From: Sediminibacterium soli
GTDB lineage: Bacteria > Bacteroidota > Bacteroidia > Chitinophagales > Chitinophagaceae
Direction of reading: 5' to 3'
DNA length: 64,000 nt
Assembly (NCBI RefSeq): GCF_009939225.1
Contig: NZ_JAACJR010000003.1
Location: 310,001-374,000, forward strand
The position numbers and the translations under genes are program-made. The notes under the pieces were generated by a model. It saw only the letters and a list, made by a program, of their open reading frames with translations, did no database searches and was not told where the DNA came from. Below, piece by piece: positions 41,802-51,544 of this stretch. Each line of letters starts with the position of its first letter. Within the stretch, counting starts at the first letter, position 1.

Positions 41802-42458
41802 ATGAAAAAGCTATTGTTTGTGCTGTTAACGGGGCTCTGTTTGCATGTGTATGCACAGAACACCCCGCCGTTCAGGAAAGAGATCGATGCATTCAGGAAA
41901 AAAGACAGCCTGCAGATGCCGGCGAAAGGAATGATCCTGTTCGTGGGAAGTTCCTCTTTTACCAAATGGACCGATGTGCAGTCTTATTTTCCGGGTTATG
42001 CGATCCTGAACCGGGGATTCGGAGGATCTTCCTTACCCGATGTAATACGGTATGCGGATGAGATCATCTATCCCTACCAACCCAAACAGATCGTGATCTA
42101 TTGCGGTGAGAACGATATTGCCGCATCGGATACAGTGACCGCCCAGACGGTACTGAAAAGGTTTACGCAATTGTTCGGTATGATCCGTTCCCACCTGGGC
42201 AATGTGCCGGTGGCTTTTATCTCTGTCAAACCCAGTCCGAGCAGAAGAAAATTCCGTCCCGTTGTTATCGAAGCCAATAAACTGATCAGGGATTTTCTTC
42301 GCCGGAAGGCCAATACAGCTTATATCAACGTGTACGATGCCATGCTGAACAGCGATGGTTCTGAAAAAGGCGGGATATTTGTACAGGACAGCCTGCATAT
42401 GAATGCGAAAGGGTATGCGATATGGCAGCCGATCATTCAGAGAAAACTAAAAAAATAA
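41802..42458 (+). CDS. SGNH/GDSL-type exported hydrolase
   Basis: This secreted esterase-like protein has a signal peptide (LLFVLLTGLCLHVYAQ). The SGNH blocks are present: block I Ser in ILFVGSSSFTKW (about 48), block II Gly in RGFGGSSL, block III Asn in YCGENDIA (about 110), and the C-terminal DxxH in FVQDSLHMNAKGY (about 200). 218 aa. The ATG at 41802 starts the signal peptide. Members deacylate glycans or lipids; the substrate here is unknown. It is transcribed away from paaA and, with the next gene, splits the paa cluster. Confidence 0.88.
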   Translation: MKKLLFVLLTGLCLHVYAQNTPPFRKEIDAFRKKDSLQMPAKGMILFVGSSSFTKWTDVQSYFPGYAILNRGFGGSSLPDVIRYADEIIYPYQPKQIVIYCGENDIAASDTVTAQTVLKRFTQLFGMIRSHLGNVPVAFISVKPSPSRRKFRPVVIEANKLIRDFLRRKANTAYINVYDAMLNSDGSEKGGIFVQDSLHMNAKGYAIWQPIIQRKLKK

Positions 42459-42459
42459 T

Positions 42460-43167
42460 ATGCGCAACAGGGTTCGCATAGGATTATCGGTGATCGCATT
42501 GTGTGCCGTTATGCAGGTGACGGGACAAAAAAAGCGGGACACCATTTTCCTGATGCGCGAATTCATTACAGAAGGGGATTCAGAGTTGTACCACACGGTA
42601 TTTATCGATATCGATAAACGTTCACGGTATTACCGCCGGGCGGCCGATTTTTCGGTGGACAGGTTCGGCAGGGAAGCACTCAAAAACTCACTTGCCTACC
42701 TGGCCAAAAATAAACGGAAACTTACCAGGAAACCGGTTACGGGCCTGCCAAGAAAATGGGTGCCGCTGGAATGGTATAAAAACAAATACTATCTCTATCA
42801 TCCCAGTGATTTTTACGGGTATTACCGGGTTAACATAACAGACACCGCGTTTCTTGATGATTATGGGGAGGGACTGACAGCCAATAAAATCCTTTCCTTC
42901 ACGAGACAGGACGCAAAGACATTTGCGTTTGAGCTGACCGGTATTGAAAAACCGCAGCATTCGCTTGTTATTCACCTGGTCGACAGTAAAAAAGGAATTG
43001 CTGTTTTTGAAGACCGGTTTAACAAAGGCAAAAAGCAATATTACCTGATGATCGATGCAGGTAAGATCAGGCAGTTCCCGGTGATCGTTAATTATTGTAA
43101 GGATTCGAAAATGAGAGAGTTTGATTTTGACAAGCCGGATTTTGAGAAGCTGATCAGTGGGAAGTAG
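42460..43167 (+). CDS. Exported protein of unknown function
   Basis: This 235-residue protein has an N-terminal signal (IGLSVIALCAVMQVTGQ). The mature part is rich in lysine and tyrosine (KWVPLEWYKNKYYLYHPSDFYGYYRV, KQYYLMIDAGKIRQFPVIVNYCKDSK) and looks like an alpha-beta periplasmic domain. It begins 1 base after the SGNH hydrolase stop, so the two are cotranscribed. I do not recognise a family, and no metal or catalytic motif is evident. Confidence 0.72.
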   Translation: MRNRVRIGLSVIALCAVMQVTGQKKRDTIFLMREFITEGDSELYHTVFIDIDKRSRYYRRAADFSVDRFGREALKNSLAYLAKNKRKLTRKPVTGLPRKWVPLEWYKNKYYLYHPSDFYGYYRVNITDTAFLDDYGEGLTANKILSFTRQDAKTFAFELTGIEKPQHSLVIHLVDSKKGIAVFEDRFNKGKKQYYLMIDAGKIRQFPVIVNYCKDSKMREFDFDKPDFEKLISGK

Positions 43168-43175
43168 CCCGCCGG

Positions 43176-44255
43176 TTATTTTACATCAAAATCCACCACC
43201 ACTTTCTCTGTACGCGGGTGCGACTGGCAGGTGAGGATGAATCCCTGTTCTATTTCTTCCTGTTCCAGGCCATAATTGACTTCCATATCCACTTCGCCTT
43301 CCAGCAGTTTTGCGCGGCAGGTACAGCATACACCGCCCTTGCATGCATAGGGAAGATCGGCGCCCTGTTTCAGGGCCGCATCCAGGATGGGTTCGCTGTT
43401 GAAGCCCAGGTCAAAATCAAAACTGATACCGTCGAGCTTTACTGTGATCCGGCTTTTGGCTTCGGTTTTTTCGTTGGTATGCTGCTGCTGACCGGTATGC
43501 TTTTTTGCGCCCGGTGTGGTAAACAATTCAAAATGGATCTTGGCGGGTTCAACACCCAGTTTTTCCAGCTGTTCCTTTACCGAAAAGATCATGGTCTCCG
43601 GTCCGCAGAGAAAAAATGCGTCCGTACTGTCTGCATCGATCGTTTTCTCACAAAGTGCGCAGCATTTTTCTCCGTCGATCCTGCCGAAATTGATCTCCGC
43701 ATCTGTCTTTTCCCTCGAGAGTATATAGATCACGCGGAACCGGTCCATGTATTGGTTCTTCAGCGCCTCCAGTTCTTCCCTAAAAATGATGGAATGTCTG
43801 TTGCGGTTTCCGTATACCAATGTAAAGCTGCTTAACGGTTCGGTGCGCAGCGTTGTTTTGATAATGGATAACAATGGCGTAATACCGCTGCCTGCAACGA
43901 AACCCGTGTACTGTTTTTTCTGAGCCGGATCCAGTTCCGTAAAGAATTTGCCGATGGGCGGCATTGCTTCGAGAGCGTCGCTTTTTTTCAGTTGTGTATT
44001 GGCAAAGCCCGAAAAAAGGCCCTGCTCCGTCTTCTTCACCGCCACCCTGAGCTCATGGTCCAGCGGGCTGCTGCAGATAGAATAAGATCTTCTTATTTCC
44101 TCGCCGTTGAGATGGGTACGCAGGGTAATGTATTGTCCCTGTATAAAACGGAATGTCTCCGCCAGGGATTCCGGCACGGCGAACGCAATCGAAACACAGT
44201 CTGCGGTCTCTCTCCTGATATCACTGATAACAAGCGGATGAAAATGTATGGCCAT
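43176..44255 (-). CDS. paaE: Phenylacetyl-CoA epoxidase reductase subunit PaaE
   Basis: This is the electron-transfer component that feeds NADPH electrons to PaaA. The ferredoxin-reductase FAD domain has RRSYSICSS (about 56) and the NAD-binding domain has FVAGSGITPLLSIIKT and FFLCGPETMI. A C-terminal plant-type 2Fe-2S domain carries four cysteines, in ACKGGVCCTC (about 305-313) and ILTCQSH (about 343). 359 aa. It lies 102 bases downstream of tetR on the same strand and apart from paaABCD, so it may respond to the same operator through read-through from the tetR promoter. Confidence 0.95.
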   Translation of the reverse strand: MAIHFHPLVISDIRRETADCVSIAFAVPESLAETFRFIQGQYITLRTHLNGEEIRRSYSICSSPLDHELRVAVKKTEQGLFSGFANTQLKKSDALEAMPPIGKFFTELDPAQKKQYTGFVAGSGITPLLSIIKTTLRTEPLSSFTLVYGNRNRHSIIFREELEALKNQYMDRFRVIYILSREKTDAEINFGRIDGEKCCALCEKTIDADSTDAFFLCGPETMIFSVKEQLEKLGVEPAKIHFELFTTPGAKKHTGQQQHTNEKTEAKSRITVKLDGISFDFDLGFNSEPILDAALKQGADLPYACKGGVCCTCRAKLLEGEVDMEVNYGLEQEEIEQGFILTCQSHPRTEKVVVDFDVK

Positions 44256-44325
44256 GTAAGCAAGTCAAAAGTCAAAATTCAACAATCAGAACCCCACCCT
44301 CCTCTGTCAAAAAAACCCACGCCAC

Positions 44326-44357
44326 TCACGATAACTCACGTTTCACGTCTCAACTCC
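44326..44357. repeat. ACTCACG-family repeat arm adjoining the tetR stop codon
   Basis: ACTCACGATAACTCACGTTTCACGTCTCAACTCC runs up to the stop codon (44358) of the minus-strand tetR. Read on that strand it begins right after TAG as GGAGTTGAGACGTGAAACG. Confidence 0.6.
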
Positions 44358-44951
44358 CTACCTGTTCACCAACCCCCCCACCAATATCGTAATCATATTG
44401 TCTTCAAGCGATTCGGCGCTGATCTTCTGGGTGGAGCGGTGCCAGCTTTCTATGCCGCTTACGGCGTGTAGCATAATGAGCACGGCGGTAGGCGCATCGA
44501 TCTTCTTGATCTCTTTGTTGCGGATGCCGTTCTCGATAATGGCGGCAAAACGTTTGCGGTAAATACGCCGCTGGTTCTGGAAATTGGAGAGATAGGGATC
44601 GGAGAGGTGTTTCCATTCGCGGTCGCTTACATACACCTCCTCGTAATGCTCGATCATTTCATTGATATGAAAACGGAGCAGTTTCTCCACTTTCTCAATC
44701 GCCGTGCCCGGGCCGGCCTCTATCTCGTCTATTTTCTGCATAAACCGGTTAGCAACGCCAAAGCACAGTTCGTGCAGCAGTTCGGTTTTTGATTTGATGT
44801 GGTTGTACAGACTGGCCGCTTCCACGCCAACCGATTCGGCCAGGTCGCGCATGCTGGCTGCTTTAAAGCCTTTTTCCCTGAAAAGCGCGGCGGCTTTGGT
44901 TACGATCACGTCTTTCCGGGAGATATTTTTCTCAGTTTTGATCCGTGCCAT
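44358..44951 (-). CDS. TetR-family regulator, probable repressor of the paa genes
   Basis: The N-terminal helix-turn-helix is typical (AAALFREKGFKAASMRDLAESVGVEAASLYNHIKSKTELL, residues 20-60), followed by an all-helical ligand and dimer domain. 197 aa. It lies directly upstream of paaE, and its own start is preceded by the same 16-bp palindrome as paaA, so I infer a PaaR-like autoregulated repressor that senses phenylacetyl-CoA. The ligand is an inference from context. The stop codon borders a repeat arm. Confidence 0.87.
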   Translation of the reverse strand: MARIKTEKNISRKDVIVTKAAALFREKGFKAASMRDLAESVGVEAASLYNHIKSKTELLHELCFGVANRFMQKIDEIEAGPGTAIEKVEKLLRFHINEMIEHYEEVYVSDREWKHLSDPYLSNFQNQRRIYRKRFAAIIENGIRNKEIKKIDAPTAVLIMLHAVSGIESWHRSTQKISAESLEDNMITILVGGLVNR

Positions 44952-44959
44952 GCCACGAA

Positions 44960-44975
44960 GATAACATTTGTTAGT
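44960..44975. promoter_or_regulatory. TetR-type operator upstream of tetR
   Basis: GATAACATTTGTTAGT matches the paaA operator at 14 of 16 positions and lies 8 bases before the tetR start, overlapping a TATCTTCG -7-like box (44956-44963 on the minus strand). Confidence 0.65.
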
Positions 44976-45029
44976 TAAAATTCCTGTTCGAAATACTTCC
45001 GGGTGTTAGTTTGGGGGGAAGAGACTAAA

Positions 45030-45180
45030 GGATTGGCGGATGATGGATTAGCGGATTGGCGTTTCAGGTTCGGAATACGGTCTTTTTTGTGTCCTGATTT
45101 ATTGAAGCCGCCCCAAGCACAGGATGCACTAAACCAGAACCACGCCAAACACAATCCGCTAATTCATCATCCGCTAATCC
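45030..45180. repeat. Long palindrome, GGATTAGCGGATT family
   Basis: Left arm 45030-45062 (GGATTGGCGGATGATGGATT...) and right arm 45141-45180, whose complement begins GGATTAGCGGATGATGAATT, are close to complementary. The same words occur at 54.65 kb. It sits in a divergent gap of 291 bases between tetR and the PfkB kinase gene that contains no gene I can support. Confidence 0.75.
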
Positions 45181-45242
45181 TGGAATCTTTATTAATCGCC
45201 CGAAACCCTTAATTTCGGCCCCCGATACCAAAATCACCTATT

Positions 45243-46163
45243 ATGTCCCTAGTTGTTGTCGGATCTATGGCCTTTGATGCTATTGAGACGCCGTTTGGCA
45301 AAAGCGATAAAATCATCGGCGGAGCGGGCACCTATATTGCATGGTGCGCTTCCAATTTCACCCCTGTTAAACAGATATCCGTTGTGGGCGGCGATTTTCC
45401 GCAGACCGAACTGGATGCGCTCACTGCGCGCAATGTATCGCTCGAAGGCGTACAGGTTAAGAAGGACGAGAAGACGTTTTTCTGGAGCGGCCGTTATCAT
45501 ATGGATATGAATACCCGCGATACGCTTGATACGCAGCTGAACGTGCTGGCCAACTTCGATCCCGTGGTGCCTGACAGCTACCAGGATTGCGAATTCCTGA
45601 TGCTCGGTAACCTGCTTCCCTCCGTACAGAGCAGTGTGATCAGCCAACTGAAAACACGTCCTAAACTGATCGTGATGGATACCATGAACTTCTGGATGGA
45701 AGTGGCGATGGACGATCTGCGCAAGACCATATCAATGGTGGATGTGCTGATGGTGAACGACAGCGAAGCAAGACAGTTAAGCGGCGACTATTCCCTTCTC
45801 AGGGCCGCATCCACCATTATGAAGATGGGTCCCAAATACGTAATCATCAAAAAAGGGGAACACGGGGCGCTGTTGTTCCATGGCAAACAGGTGTTCTTTG
45901 CACCGGCGCTTCCGCTCGAGGAAGTGTTCGATCCCACCGGTGCGGGCGATACTTTTGCCGGCGGTTTTATCGGCCACCTGGCGCGTACCAAGGATATCTC
46001 GTTCGAAAACATGAAAACAGGTATTATCCTGGGCAGCGCGATGGCTTCTTTCTGCGTGGAAAAATTCGGCACCGAAAGACTCCGCCAGATCAACAAGGCA
46101 GATATTGATGCCAGGATGAACGAGTTTGTTCAGCTGGTGAATTTTGATATCAGCCTGGTGTAA
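45243..46163 (+). CDS. PfkB-family (ribokinase-type) carbohydrate or nucleoside kinase
   Basis: This ATP-dependent kinase has the ribokinase fold. The first PfkB signature lies near GGAGTYIAWCASNFT (27-41), and the second, with the catalytic Asp, is FDPTGAGDTFAGGFIGHLA (about 230-248). VDVLMVNDSEARQLSG is the conserved acidic region before it. 306 aa. The substrate cannot be read; relatives phosphorylate sugars, adenosine or hydroxymethylpyrimidines. It is alone, followed by the asd leader region. Confidence 0.9.
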   Translation: MSLVVVGSMAFDAIETPFGKSDKIIGGAGTYIAWCASNFTPVKQISVVGGDFPQTELDALTARNVSLEGVQVKKDEKTFFWSGRYHMDMNTRDTLDTQLNVLANFDPVVPDSYQDCEFLMLGNLLPSVQSSVISQLKTRPKLIVMDTMNFWMEVAMDDLRKTISMVDVLMVNDSEARQLSGDYSLLRAASTIMKMGPKYVIIKKGEHGALLFHGKQVFFAPALPLEEVFDPTGAGDTFAGGFIGHLARTKDISFENMKTGIILGSAMASFCVEKFGTERLRQINKADIDARMNEFVQLVNFDISLV

Positions 46164-46230
46164 TTGCTGAATGGCTGAATGGCTGTATTGCCTGCGGAAG
46201 GCAATTCGGTCCAGCCAGGCCAGAATTTTT

Positions 46231-46262
46231 TTTGGCAGACAATTTCTCCCGTATTACATTCG
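46231..46262 (+). promoter_or_regulatory. Putative promoter of the asd leader transcript
   Basis: TTTG at 46231-46234, a 20-base spacer and TACATTCG at 46255-46262 (one mismatch to TAnnTTTG). It ends 7 bases before the leader ATG. Confidence 0.55.
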
Positions 46263-46269
46263 CAGTACA

Positions 46270-46314
46270 ATGATGAATAAGAAACATACAAAACGTACCA
46301 AGAAACCTCTCTGA
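46270..46314 (+). CDS. Lys/Thr-rich leader peptide upstream of asd
   Basis: A 14-codon frame encodes MMNKKHTKRTKKPL and ends with TGA at 46312-46314; a second in-frame ATG at 46273 could also be used. Five lysines and two threonines in 14 residues fit a sensor for products of the aspartate pathway that asd serves. It lies directly before an antiterminator/terminator pair, as in classical amino-acid attenuators. The gene is too short to prove by composition alone, but its place between promoter and hairpins supports it. Confidence 0.6.
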   Translation: MMNKKHTKRTKKPL

Positions 46315-46388
46315 CGGGAAGTGCTTTACGTTTTTGTATGAGTCCATATAATACTGAAGGCCTTCCCGAAACGGAGGGTCTTTTTTTT
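46315..46388 (+). promoter_or_regulatory. Transcription attenuator of asd: antiterminator arm plus intrinsic terminator
   Basis: Terminator: an ~11-bp stem with two wobbles (46356-46366 with 46373-46383, GGCCTTCC / GGAGGGTC) followed by T8 (46381-46388). Antiterminator: CGGGAAG at 46315-46321, right after the leader stop codon, is perfectly complementary to CTTCCCG at 46362-46368, which overlaps the terminator 5' arm. The two folds exclude each other. A ribosome at the leader stop would mask the antiterminator arm; one stalled on the Lys codons would free it. Confidence 0.65.
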
Positions 46389-46418
46389 ATGTAAACCTAA
46401 AACAACAAACAAACCCAA

Positions 46419-47408
46419 ATGAAAGTAGCAGTCGTAGGCGCCACCGGTCTGGTTGGCACCAAAATGATGCAGGTTCTCGCAGAACGCAATTTCCCGGTAA
46501 CCGAACTGGTTCCCGTGGCTTCAGAAAGATCCGTAGGTAAGGAAGTGGAGTTCAAGGGAAAGAAATACAAGGTGGTGGGTATGCAGGAAGGCATTGACGC
46601 GAAACCGGCTGTTGCTATTTTCTCTGCAGGCGGCAGCACTTCGCTCGAATGGGCGCCGAAATTTGCGGAGGCCGGCATCAAGGTCATCGATAACTCCTCT
46701 GCCTGGCGTATGGATCCCGCCAAAAAACTGGTGGTACCCGAGGTGAACGCGGATGTGCTCACTGCCGAAGACATGATCATTGCCAACCCCAACTGCTCTA
46801 CCATACAGATGGTGGTGGCGCTGCAGCCTTTGCACAAAAGATACGGTATCAAACGCGTTGTGGTAAGCACCTACCAGAGTGTAACAGGCACCGGCAAGAA
46901 AGCGGTTGACCAGCTGTTTAATGAACGAAACAAAGTGCCGGGCGAAATGGCTTACAAATACCAGATAGACCTGAACGTAATACCCCAGATAGATGTTTTT
47001 CTTGACAACGGTTATACCAAGGAAGAAATGAAAATGGTAAAAGAAACCTGCAAGATCATGGGCGACGATACCATCAAAGTAACCGCAACCACTGTGCGTA
47101 TACCCGTGGTGGGCGGTCACAGCGAAAGCGTAAACCTGGAATTTGTGCATGATTTCGATCTGGCTGAGGTAAAAGACCTGTTAAGCAAAGCCCCCGGTAT
47201 CATTGTACAGGACGATCCTGCCGCAGCGTTGTATCCCATGCCTTTGTGGGCGCATGAAAAAGACGAAGTGTTTGTAGGCAGGCTGCGCCGCGACGAAACC
47301 CAGGCCAATACCCTCAATATGTGGATCGTAAGCGATAACCTCAGAAAGGGCGCAGCTACCAACGCAGTGCAGATCGCCGAATACCTTAGCGCTAAAGGAC
47401 TGCTGTAA
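46419..47408 (+). CDS. asd: Aspartate-semialdehyde dehydrogenase
   Basis: This enzyme reduces aspartyl phosphate to aspartate semialdehyde with NADPH, the branch-point step toward lysine (via diaminopimelate), threonine and methionine. The N-terminal nucleotide-binding GATGLVGTKMMQVL (9-22), catalytic Cys in NPNCSTIQMV (about 129), and the region VRIPVVGGHSESV with the active-site His are all visible. 329 aa, normal for the family. A terminator follows at 47443. The leader upstream suggests amino-acid-dependent attenuation. Confidence 0.96.
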   Translation: MKVAVVGATGLVGTKMMQVLAERNFPVTELVPVASERSVGKEVEFKGKKYKVVGMQEGIDAKPAVAIFSAGGSTSLEWAPKFAEAGIKVIDNSSAWRMDPAKKLVVPEVNADVLTAEDMIIANPNCSTIQMVVALQPLHKRYGIKRVVVSTYQSVTGTGKKAVDQLFNERNKVPGEMAYKYQIDLNVIPQIDVFLDNGYTKEEMKMVKETCKIMGDDTIKVTATTVRIPVVGGHSESVNLEFVHDFDLAEVKDLLSKAPGIIVQDDPAAALYPMPLWAHEKDEVFVGRLRRDETQANTLNMWIVSDNLRKGAATNAVQIAEYLSAKGLL

Positions 47409-47442
47409 AAAATTGTGAGTGAGTGCAGGCAACCGTGAGACA

Positions 47443-47467
47443 GCCCCGTGAAAACGGGGCTTTTTAA
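47443..47467 (+). terminator. asd terminator
   Basis: A perfect 8-bp stem AGCCCCGT / ACGGGGCT with a GAAA tetraloop and a short T run, 35 bases after the stop codon. It is followed directly by a TTTGAAAA-family palindrome. Confidence 0.8.
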
Positions 47468-47600
47468 TTTGAAAATTCGGCAATTTGAAAATTTGAAAAT
47501 GAGAGCATTGCTTAATGGGTGCATGGTTATATGGCTATAAGAAGGTATCCAGCTGCCAATATCCCATTTTCAAATTTTCAAATTGCCAAATTTTCAAATT
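47466..47600. repeat. Long near-perfect palindrome, TTTGAAAA family
   Basis: Left arm 47466-47502 and right arm 47563-47600 are about 38 bases each and almost perfectly complementary (AATTTGAAAATTCGGCAATT against AATTTGAAAATTTGGCAATT). The centre holds ATGGTTATATGGC words. The right end overlaps the stop codon of the minus-strand DUF2461 gene. It fills a convergent gap. Confidence 0.85.
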
Positions 47601-48264
47601 ACTCAATCGCCCTGTTCAAAAAATAAATCATCGGTTGCAGTGCTTCGAAGGACTGGATGATCTTTTTGACAAGGGTTTTGTCTGTAAGTTCGGCATCTGT
47701 GAGCGGGTGAAATGCGATCCAGCTTTTGAGCTTGATATAATCGATGGCGGGATTGTCTTTTTCATAATCCTTGGGCTCCCTGCTTAAGGAGAATTCGGGG
47801 CTTTTGTCGAGATCGCCGTAGACGGAAACAAATTTTCTGCTCCTGAGTATGGCGCGGAACGCTTCCCAGTTATAGTCTATCTCCTGCCGGATTCGCTTCA
47901 GCATCGGCGGATCTGTCATGTACTTGCCGCCACCGATAAAGGAGCTGCCCGGTTCGATATGAATATAGTAACCTGCGAGGTCAGATTTCTTGCCGCCGCT
48001 GATCAGGCTGGCGGCCATGTTTTTCTTGTAGGGAGATTTGTCTTTGCTGAAACGGATATCCCTGTTGATACGGTACAGGCAATCCCTGCCCGACAATGCA
48101 GCGATCGTGGGATCTTTTTTACCAAAACCGCTGACCACCTCGCTGATCATCCCGATCATATCCGATTTGGCCTCCTCGTAAGCTCCGCGGTTCTTTTCAA
48201 ACCATTCGCGGTTATTGCTCTTAGCCAGTTTTTTCAGAAAGGAAAGCGTGCCTGGATTAAGCAT
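47599..48264 (-). CDS. DUF2461-family protein
   Basis: This protein matches the DUF2461/TIGR02453 family: LSFLKKLAKSNNREWFEKNRGAYEEAK at the N-terminus, YRINRDIRFSKDKSPYKKN around residue 65-83, and YYIHIEPGSSFIGGGKY. The family is widespread in bacteria and has no established function. 221 aa from the ATG at 48264, which fits the conserved start; the frame is open a little further upstream. The last codon and stop (GAG TAA TTTGAAAA) run into a palindromic repeat. Confidence 0.9.
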   Translation of the reverse strand: MLNPGTLSFLKKLAKSNNREWFEKNRGAYEEAKSDMIGMISEVVSGFGKKDPTIAALSGRDCLYRINRDIRFSKDKSPYKKNMAASLISGGKKSDLAGYYIHIEPGSSFIGGGKYMTDPPMLKRIRQEIDYNWEAFRAILRSRKFVSVYGDLDKSPEFSLSREPKDYEKDNPAIDYIKLKSWIAFHPLTDAELTDKTLVKKIIQSFEALQPMIYFLNRAIE

Positions 48265-48329
48265 ACAGTAAAATTCAAAGTTCAAAAATAAAAAGCAAAT
48301 CACACATTTCACTTCCCTCAACTAACGCC

Positions 48330-50539
<2,210 letters not shown>

Positions 50540-50621
50540 TTACCGGGAAACATCGGTTGCGATGCAGAATCTTTGTATCTTGTTCGCCTGGCCCGATCCA
50601 CAAAGTGCCTGATGTTTTGCG

Positions 50622-51359
50622 ATGAAAAAAAATGCTGCCGGCGTTTCTCACAATGCCCATCTTATTGCCGATGCCAGGGAACTGGTAAACTCTTATCCGA
50701 AAGTTCCCCTCACTGTTGACTGTGTGATCTTTGGTTTTGAAGAAAACAAACTGAAAGTATTGCTGATCAAAAGCGACCTGGCCATTTATGAAGGCAAATT
50801 ATCATTGCTCGGAGACATGGTTAAAGACGATGAAGACCTTGAGAATGCCGCCTACCGTATCCTGAAGGAAAGAACCGGAATGAACGATGTGTTCCTGGAC
50901 CAGGTCAGGGCCTTCAGTCACCCAGCCCGCCACCCCGGCGGACGTGTGATCACCATAGCATATTGTTCACTGCTGAACGTGAACCACCACGAGTTGAAAA
51001 TTCATGATAACGATCTTCACTGGCATAGCGTATCGTCGCTTTCCGAGATGGCTTTCGATCATAAGGAAATCGTCGATGTTTGCTACCAGTGGCTGCAGAA
51101 ACGTATACAGGAGCATCCGCTTGGTTTTAACCTGCTCCCCGAAAAATTCTCACTCCGCGAATTACAGAACCTGTATGAGGCTATCCTGGGGATATCCCTC
51201 GACAGACGGAATTTTCGAAAAAAATTCGCTTCTATGGACCTGCTCATCGATATCGACGAAATGGAACAGGATGTTCCCCATCGCCCCGGCAAACTCTACA
51301 AATTCAACTTCGAAAAATACGAACGGAATAAGCGGAAATGGGTGGGGATTGATTTTTAA
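50622..51359 (+). CDS. Nudix-fold protein with winged-helix C-terminus (NrtR-like)
   Basis: The N-terminal Nudix domain (about 25-150, LTVDCVIFGFEENKLKVLLIK) is followed by an NrtR-type winged helix (about 165-245, LPEKFSLRELQNLYEAILGISLDRRNFRKKF). Such fusions act as repressors sensing ADP-ribose or sugar derivatives. The Nudix box at about 64-88 (GDMVKDDEDLENAAYRILKE then RTGM) lacks the first Glu of the REUxEE core (Ile) and the last Glu (Arg), so hydrolysis is unlikely and ligand sensing more so. 245 aa. Its stop codon begins a TTTGAAAA palindrome. Confidence 0.87.
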   Translation: MKKNAAGVSHNAHLIADARELVNSYPKVPLTVDCVIFGFEENKLKVLLIKSDLAIYEGKLSLLGDMVKDDEDLENAAYRILKERTGMNDVFLDQVRAFSHPARHPGGRVITIAYCSLLNVNHHELKIHDNDLHWHSVSSLSEMAFDHKEIVDVCYQWLQKRIQEHPLGFNLLPEKFSLRELQNLYEAILGISLDRRNFRKKFASMDLLIDIDEMEQDVPHRPGKLYKFNFEKYERNKRKWVGIDF

Positions 51360-51509
51360 TTTGAAAATTTGATCATTTGAAAATTTGAAATTGTGGGTAC
51401 AGCTTGTTTCCCGCTGACAGCGGAATCATACAGCTGTAACAATTGAGCCATACAGCCATTAAGCCATACAATCCATTTTCAAATTTTCAAATGACCAAAT
51501 TTCCCAATT
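51358..51509. repeat. Palindrome, TTTGAAAA family, starting at a stop codon
   Basis: Left arm 51358-51394 (TAATTTGAAAATTTGATCATT) starts with the stop codon of the Nudix gene. The right arm, 51474-51509, has the complement AATTGGGAAATTTGGTCATT. The centre has ATGGCTTAATGGCTGTATGG-type words on one strand. It separates two plus-strand genes. Confidence 0.8.
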
Positions 51510-51544
51510 GATTAATCCCTACATTTACAAACAACCTACTCCTT

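Noticed and set aside
45003..45212. 69-codon plus-strand frame before the PfkB gene
   Set aside because: It consists mainly of the two arms of a palindromic repeat; no start context or domain.
47466..47600. Long palindrome as inverted ends of an insertion sequence
   Set aside because: The interior is only about 60 bases and codes for nothing; no target duplication is visible.
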